A stretch of DNA of 9,335 nucleotides from CADCTB01 sp038214685 (lineage in GTDB: Bacteria; Actinomycetota; Acidimicrobiia; Acidimicrobiales; AC-14), in contig JBBQRO010000134.1 of assembly GCA_038214685.1 (NCBI GenBank), positions 1-9,335 on the forward strand. The letters are read 5' to 3'. Position numbers and translations under genes: made by a program. Shown piece after piece: positions 7,075 through 9,335 of the stretch (position 1 is its first letter; the number at the start of each line of letters is the position of its first letter). The notes under the pieces were generated by a model. That model did not search any database, had not been told where the DNA came from, and was given only the letters and a program-made list of their open reading frames with translations.

Positions 7075-7260
7075 AACGCGCTCCACGACCTCCGGCACGT
7101 GGCGAACACCCTGACTGCCGCTGCCGGGGCCAGCACCCGGGAGCTGATGCACTGCATCGGCCACGCCTCACCGGCGCCTGCCCTCCGCTACCAGCACGCA
7201 ACCCGTGCCGCGACGCCGCCATCGCCGCAGCCCTCGGTGACCTGATCGTTCCGAAGCCGG
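7075..7260 (+). pseudogene. C-terminal fragment of a second tyrosine integrase
   Basis: The frame from 7075 reads NALHDLRHVANTLTAAAGAS, then TRELMHCIGHAS and ALRYQHATR. This gives the His-x-x-Arg pair (codons at 7084 and 7093), the second catalytic His (7162) and the nucleophile Tyr (7189) of a phage or plasmid-type tyrosine integrase. After HATR the reading moves to another frame and continues RDAAIAAALGDLI, the usual C-terminal helix; one missing base near 7208 accounts for this. The Arg I and Lys part of the domain and everything before it are absent. The motifs differ clearly from the relic at 2668-3293, so this comes from a different integrase and probably a different element. Confidence 0.8.
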
Positions 7261-7332
7261 CGACGGTCGCCCAACTCCGACCGACAGCCGGCGGCGGCGG
7301 CCAGTACCCCCCCTGCAGCCGAAGAAGTGACC

Positions 7333-7354
7333 GCCTCCTGAGCTGTCAGGAGGC
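7333..7354. terminator. Hairpin between convergent integrase and toxin relics
   Basis: GCCTCCTGA-GCTG-TCAGGAGGC forms a perfect 9-bp stem with a 4-base loop. It lies just past the ends of two relic genes that converge here, the plus-strand integrase and the minus-strand DUF5615 gene, so it is well placed as a shared terminator. There is no T-run on either side, as is common for terminator hairpins in high-GC actinobacteria. A TGA at 7339-7341 within the stem could once have been the integrase stop. Confidence 0.45.
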
Positions 7355-7362
7355 TGGTTCTG

Positions 7363-7710
7363 GCGCAACCGGCCAGCGTCGACGACCCACACGTGACCGG
7401 CCAGCTCGGCTGACGCGAGCGCCTCGGTCAGGCGCTCGACCACGGCATCGATCTCGTCCCGGCCCGGTCGATCACTCACCCGCAGCACGGCGATCCCCGC
7501 TCCTCTCTGGCGGCGGGAAGCGCAGCGGGTTCGAGGAGTCGAGAGTCACGGGTGACCAGGGCGAGAGCGGCGCTACCGCTCCTTTCAAGCATCTCCTGGT
7601 CATCGCGCCGCGACGGCCCTTCGTCATGGACCGTGTCAATGTCGTGGCCGGCAGTTCAGAAGGCAGGACGCCCACCGCAGGCCGAAATTCTCGTCGAGCT
7701 TGAGCCTCAC
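7363..7710 (-). pseudogene. DUF5615 PIN-like toxin gene, broken by two frameshifts
   Basis: Three segments in alternating frames join into one DUF5615 protein. The first, from a GTG at 7710, reads VRLKLDENFGLRWAS, the family's N-terminal strand with the acidic DEN motif. Near 7655 the reading changes frame and gives AGHDIDTVHDEG, DDQEMLERSGSAALALVTRD and SRLLEP, with the acidic D-D and TRDS positions of the PIN-like active site. Near 7502 it returns to the first frame with GIAVLRVSDRPGRDEIDAV and ends GHVWVVDAGRLR. Read without shifts, the first frame stops at 7636-7638. The GTG overlaps the stop of the upstream DUF433 gene as GTGA, the normal coupled layout of this putative toxin-antitoxin pair. 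Active residues look intact, so the lesions appear recent, or one or both are sequencing errors. Confidence 0.8.
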
Positions 7711-7940
7711 GCCACGTCGATGAAGCGGCCGGTGGCCAGGAGGGAGCCGTAGGCAAGGCAGGCCCGGAGCTCATCCTCGGTGAGGTGGGAGTAGTCGACG
7801 AGAACCTCATCGTGGGTCATGCCGTCGGCGAGGAGGCCGAGGATGAGGCCGACCCAGATGCGAGGCCTCCGGATGACGGGCTTGCCGGAGGCCATTTGCG
7901 GGTCGATGACGATGTGGTCGATCGATTCGTCGCGGGGCAC
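7707..7940 (-). CDS. DUF433 antitoxin-like protein
   Basis: Seventy-seven residues, full length for the DUF433 family. HIVIDPQMASGKPVIRRPRI (9-28) is the family's opening beta-hairpin and GKP(V/C)I signature, followed by VGLILGLLADGMTHDEVLVD (30-49), a helix-turn-helix-like region, and YSHLTEDELRACLAYG (50-65). DUF433 proteins are small DNA-binding-like proteins found upstream of DUF5615 PIN-like proteins, and the pair is regarded as a type II toxin-antitoxin candidate. The start is a GTG at 7940, without a clear Shine-Dalgarno sequence. The TGA overlaps the toxin start. With the toxin gene broken, this may be an orphan antitoxin retained by chance. Confidence 0.88.
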   Translation of the reverse strand: MPRDESIDHIVIDPQMASGKPVIRRPRIWVGLILGLLADGMTHDEVLVDYSHLTEDELRACLAYGSLLATGRFIDVA

Positions 7941-8097
7941 GTCGACCGGCTACGACGGAGGCCGGGGTCCTACCGGTGGCTTCGGGAAGGAGACGAAAGA
8001 CACCAACCGGCACGGCGCCGACGGCTACGCATCGCGTCGGCGCTGACCGCCGAAGGTCGCCTGGGTGGAGACGGCCCGCGCCGGCGGGGGGCCGATC

Positions 8098-8223
8098 ATG
8101 CCCGAGGAGGTCGTCTACGGGGAGGTCAGCCGACACAAGCAGGGACCAGACAAGGTGGTTGCCGACACCCATCTGGCGGCTCCGGGGCCGCTGGCACCTG
8201 GGGGCTCGGCACGGGCGCGTTGA
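8098..8223 (+). CDS. Doubtful 41-aa frame before the 8255 gene
   Basis: An ATG at 8098 with a run of six G about 6 bases upstream opens a 41-codon frame beginning MPEEVVYGEVSRHKQGPDKV, with a Pro/Gly/Ala-rich end. Its stop falls inside the -35 box of the following promoter. The first 25 residues have a plausible protein composition but match nothing I know. It may be a small gene, a relic, or chance; the 314 bases between the DUF433 start and 8255 otherwise hold only the promoter. Confidence 0.2.
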   Translation: MPEEVVYGEVSRHKQGPDKVVADTHLAAPGPLAPGGSARAR

Positions 8224-8248
8224 CACGAGCCGTAACGCGACATACGTT
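8220..8248 (+). promoter_or_regulatory. Sigma-70-type promoter, probably leaderless
   Basis: TTGACA at 8220-8225 matches the -35 consensus exactly. Seventeen bases later TACGTT at 8243-8248 fits the TAnnnT pattern of a -10 box. Transcription would begin 6-8 bases on, at about 8254-8256, which is the ATG of the next gene at 8255. There is no room for a Shine-Dalgarno sequence, so the mRNA is probably leaderless, a common arrangement in actinobacteria. Confidence 0.7.
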
Positions 8249-8251
8249 ACG
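8231..8251. promoter_or_regulatory. Inverted repeat over the -10 box, likely operator
   Basis: CGTAACG (8231-8237) and CGTTACG (8245-8251) are perfect reverse complements separated by 7 bases. The repeat lies in the spacer, covers the whole -10 box and ends 3 bases before the ATG. A dimeric repressor bound here would block RNA polymerase directly. The regulator is unknown; it might be the product of the following gene or a protein encoded elsewhere. Confidence 0.6.
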
Positions 8252-8254
8252 ACT

Positions 8255-8956
8255 ATGGAACAGCGACGGGTGGCTGATGCCGCAGAACGCATGCAAACGC
8301 TACGCCGGGAGGGCCGACGATCAGCAGCCCGGAACGTCGGGCAAGCCATCACGGGCTTTGAGTTCGGACCCGAAGCTCGGCCAGGCCTGGAGGAAGACCT
8401 CTTCGCCTCCCGTCTGAGTCTGTCTGACCTTGAGGAGCTGGCCTTGGTGATCTCGGACCACGCCCGTTCGGGCCGGTCCGTCGCAACCGACAAACCGATC
8501 GCGCCGGTTACGCCACGAATGGTGGCTCCGCCCGCAGCGGCGCGCCGCCCGCCGGTAACCCAGCGAAGTCTTTGGAAGTTCAACGTCAGCGAGGCCAATC
8601 TCCGTGTGTGCGTCGGTCATTCCCTTTTTGCCGACAACCAGCGCCGTAACCTCATCGCGCATGACTGGCTCCTCCTCCAACTGATCAAGACCCCACAGCT
8701 CAGCATGCACAGGCGCATTACGCACGTGCTCGAGTTCGAGCGGTACGAACCTGATAAGGCCGGATTGAGCCTTCAACTCTGGGGTAAGCGCTATGCCAAC
8801 CTGATGCACGGAAGAATGCACGCAGTTGATCGCCCCTTCAGCCTTGAAGACCTCGGCCTCAGCAAGCCCTACTCGCAGCAGGGCAAGATCAGTCCCGAGC
8901 GGATTGCGATGGAGGACGAGCACGCAGTCCTGACTGCAATCGGAACCCTCAACTGA
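8255..8956 (+). CDS. Protein of unknown function under the operator-bearing promoter
   Basis: A 233-aa protein I do not recognise. Residues 1-75 are helical and Arg-rich at the front (MEQRRVADAAERMQTLRREG). A Pro/Ala-rich linker follows at 80-104, then a folded part at 105-233 with SLWKFNVSEANLRVCVGHSL (105-124), NLIAHDWLLLQLIK (132-145), THVLEFERYEP (156-166) and LSLQLWGKRYANLM (171-184). It has no signal peptide or membrane segment. The start at 8255 is chosen because the promoter places transcription there; the same frame is open upstream, but that part is Arg/Pro-rich chance reading and crosses the promoter. The layout of a helical N-terminal part, a linker and a second domain would allow a regulator, but no helix-turn-helix is clear enough to claim. 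Confidence 0.72.
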   Translation: MEQRRVADAAERMQTLRREGRRSAARNVGQAITGFEFGPEARPGLEEDLFASRLSLSDLEELALVISDHARSGRSVATDKPIAPVTPRMVAPPAAARRPPVTQRSLWKFNVSEANLRVCVGHSLFADNQRRNLIAHDWLLLQLIKTPQLSMHRRITHVLEFERYEPDKAGLSLQLWGKRYANLMHGRMHAVDRPFSLEDLGLSKPYSQQGKISPERIAMEDEHAVLTAIGTLN

Positions 8957-9335
8957 CTCGAAAAGGAGCTTGTCGGTGGGAGCGGAAGAAGGAGGTGCTG
9001 GCCTACATCGGCGCCACCTACTTCGAGACCGGTCGCTACTACAGCGATCGCCGTTACCGCCGAGACCGACCACCGCGGGCCGGGACCACGCAGGGCGCTC
9101 GATATCGGCCCAGCAGCTTGTGCGCCCCATAATAGCCAGCAGGTAGGTCTCTGGTGTAGCCCATAGGTGCCGGTCGGGGGCGCCCTACTTCGGCACCAGC
9201 CGGGCGCCCGGTATAGCGGTCCCCTGCCGACCCTCCCTTGGCGTGGTCGGACGGAACGAAGCAATTGCACACGACGGGCCGGCTGGGCCCTGAACGCGGC
9301 TACGGTCAGAGCAGCGGACGAGGCGATCGGAGATG
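8957..9335. other. Downstream region with no secure gene
   Basis: Nothing here reaches the standard for a gene. One plus-strand frame between about 8986 and 9132 reads KKEVLAYIGATYFETGRYYS and then becomes Arg/Pro-rich before a TAA at 9130-9132. The first 25 residues look protein-like and could be the front of a decayed gene. AAAAGGAG at 8961-8968 followed by GTG at 8976 would be a ribosome site and start, but in a different frame, so one missing or extra base would be needed. The last bases, GGAGATG, might belong to a gene beyond the window. Confidence 0.3.
9172..9232. other. Nested stem-loop segment
   Basis: GGTCGG plus GGG at 9172-9180 can pair with CCC plus CCGACC at 9222-9232, a 9-bp stem with a 2-base bulge (TG at 9225-9226). 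Inside it, CGCCC at 9181-9185 pairs with GGGCG at 9202-9206. It is not a tRNA: length and T-loop do not fit. Such folds also arise by chance in GC-rich DNA, so I give it only as a foldable segment. Confidence 0.25.

Noticed and set aside
7525..7545. GGTTCGA resembling a tRNA T-loop
   Set aside because: No cloverleaf stems fit around it, and it lies inside the DUF5615 relic.
7976..8254. Upstream extension of the 233-aa protein to an ATG at 7976
   Set aside because: The added 93 residues are Arg/Pro-rich and would be encoded across the TTGACA/TACGTT promoter and operator.
7807..8598. 263-codon minus-strand frame
   Set aside because: Arg/Pro/Ser-rich; it overlaps the DUF433 gene in another frame and runs antisense through the promoter and the 8255 gene.
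1..9335. CRISPR array, rRNA or tRNA genes
   Set aside because: No regularly spaced repeats of 20-40 bases and no tRNA or rRNA pattern were seen on either strand.

Overview
The window is GC-rich DNA, probably from an actinobacterium. The base composition, the GTG starts, the GTGA start/stop overlaps, a probable leaderless promoter and the families present all fit, but no rRNA, tRNA or housekeeping gene fixes the genus. It reads as an accessory region: short, mostly unrelated genes on both strands, separated by decayed recombinase and toxin genes and by 300-base stretches without a convincing gene.

Layout. 1-299: no gene recognised. 300-2303 (minus): two tandem membrane proteins of unknown function (258 and about 308 aa) that share a soluble domain and look like diverged paralogues. 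2668-3293 (plus): a tyrosine-recombinase catalytic domain, 5'-truncated and split by a frameshift. 3491-4063 (minus): a small TIR-domain protein, preceded by a possible 27-codon leader ORF whose stop overlaps the TIR start (GTGA). 4461-6361 (plus): a two-gene unit of an HNH-endonuclease fusion (N-terminal domain resembling PUA/EVE folds, HNH centre, Sel1/TPR-like C-terminus) and a very acidic 86-aa protein overlapping it by 10 bases. 6485-6904 (minus): a DUF6438-type protein. 7075-7260 (plus): the C-terminal remnant of a second, different integrase. 7363-7940 (minus): a DUF433 antitoxin-like gene followed by a twice-frameshifted DUF5615 (PIN-like toxin) gene. 8255-8956 (plus): an unrecognised 233-aa protein behind a clear promoter with a perfect inverted repeat over its -10 element. 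8957-9335: no secure gene; one short relic frame and one foldable segment.

How the genes may work together. The TIR gene and the HNH gene diverge from a common 300-base region, and the HNH gene appears translationally coupled to a small acidic partner. With two integrase relics and a broken toxin-antitoxin pair nearby, this looks like a decaying defence or mobile-element island. The strongest candidates for something undescribed are the HNH-fusion/acidic-protein pair, the leader-coupled TIR gene, and the paralogous membrane-protein pair. All functional roles in defence are inferences from domain type and context.
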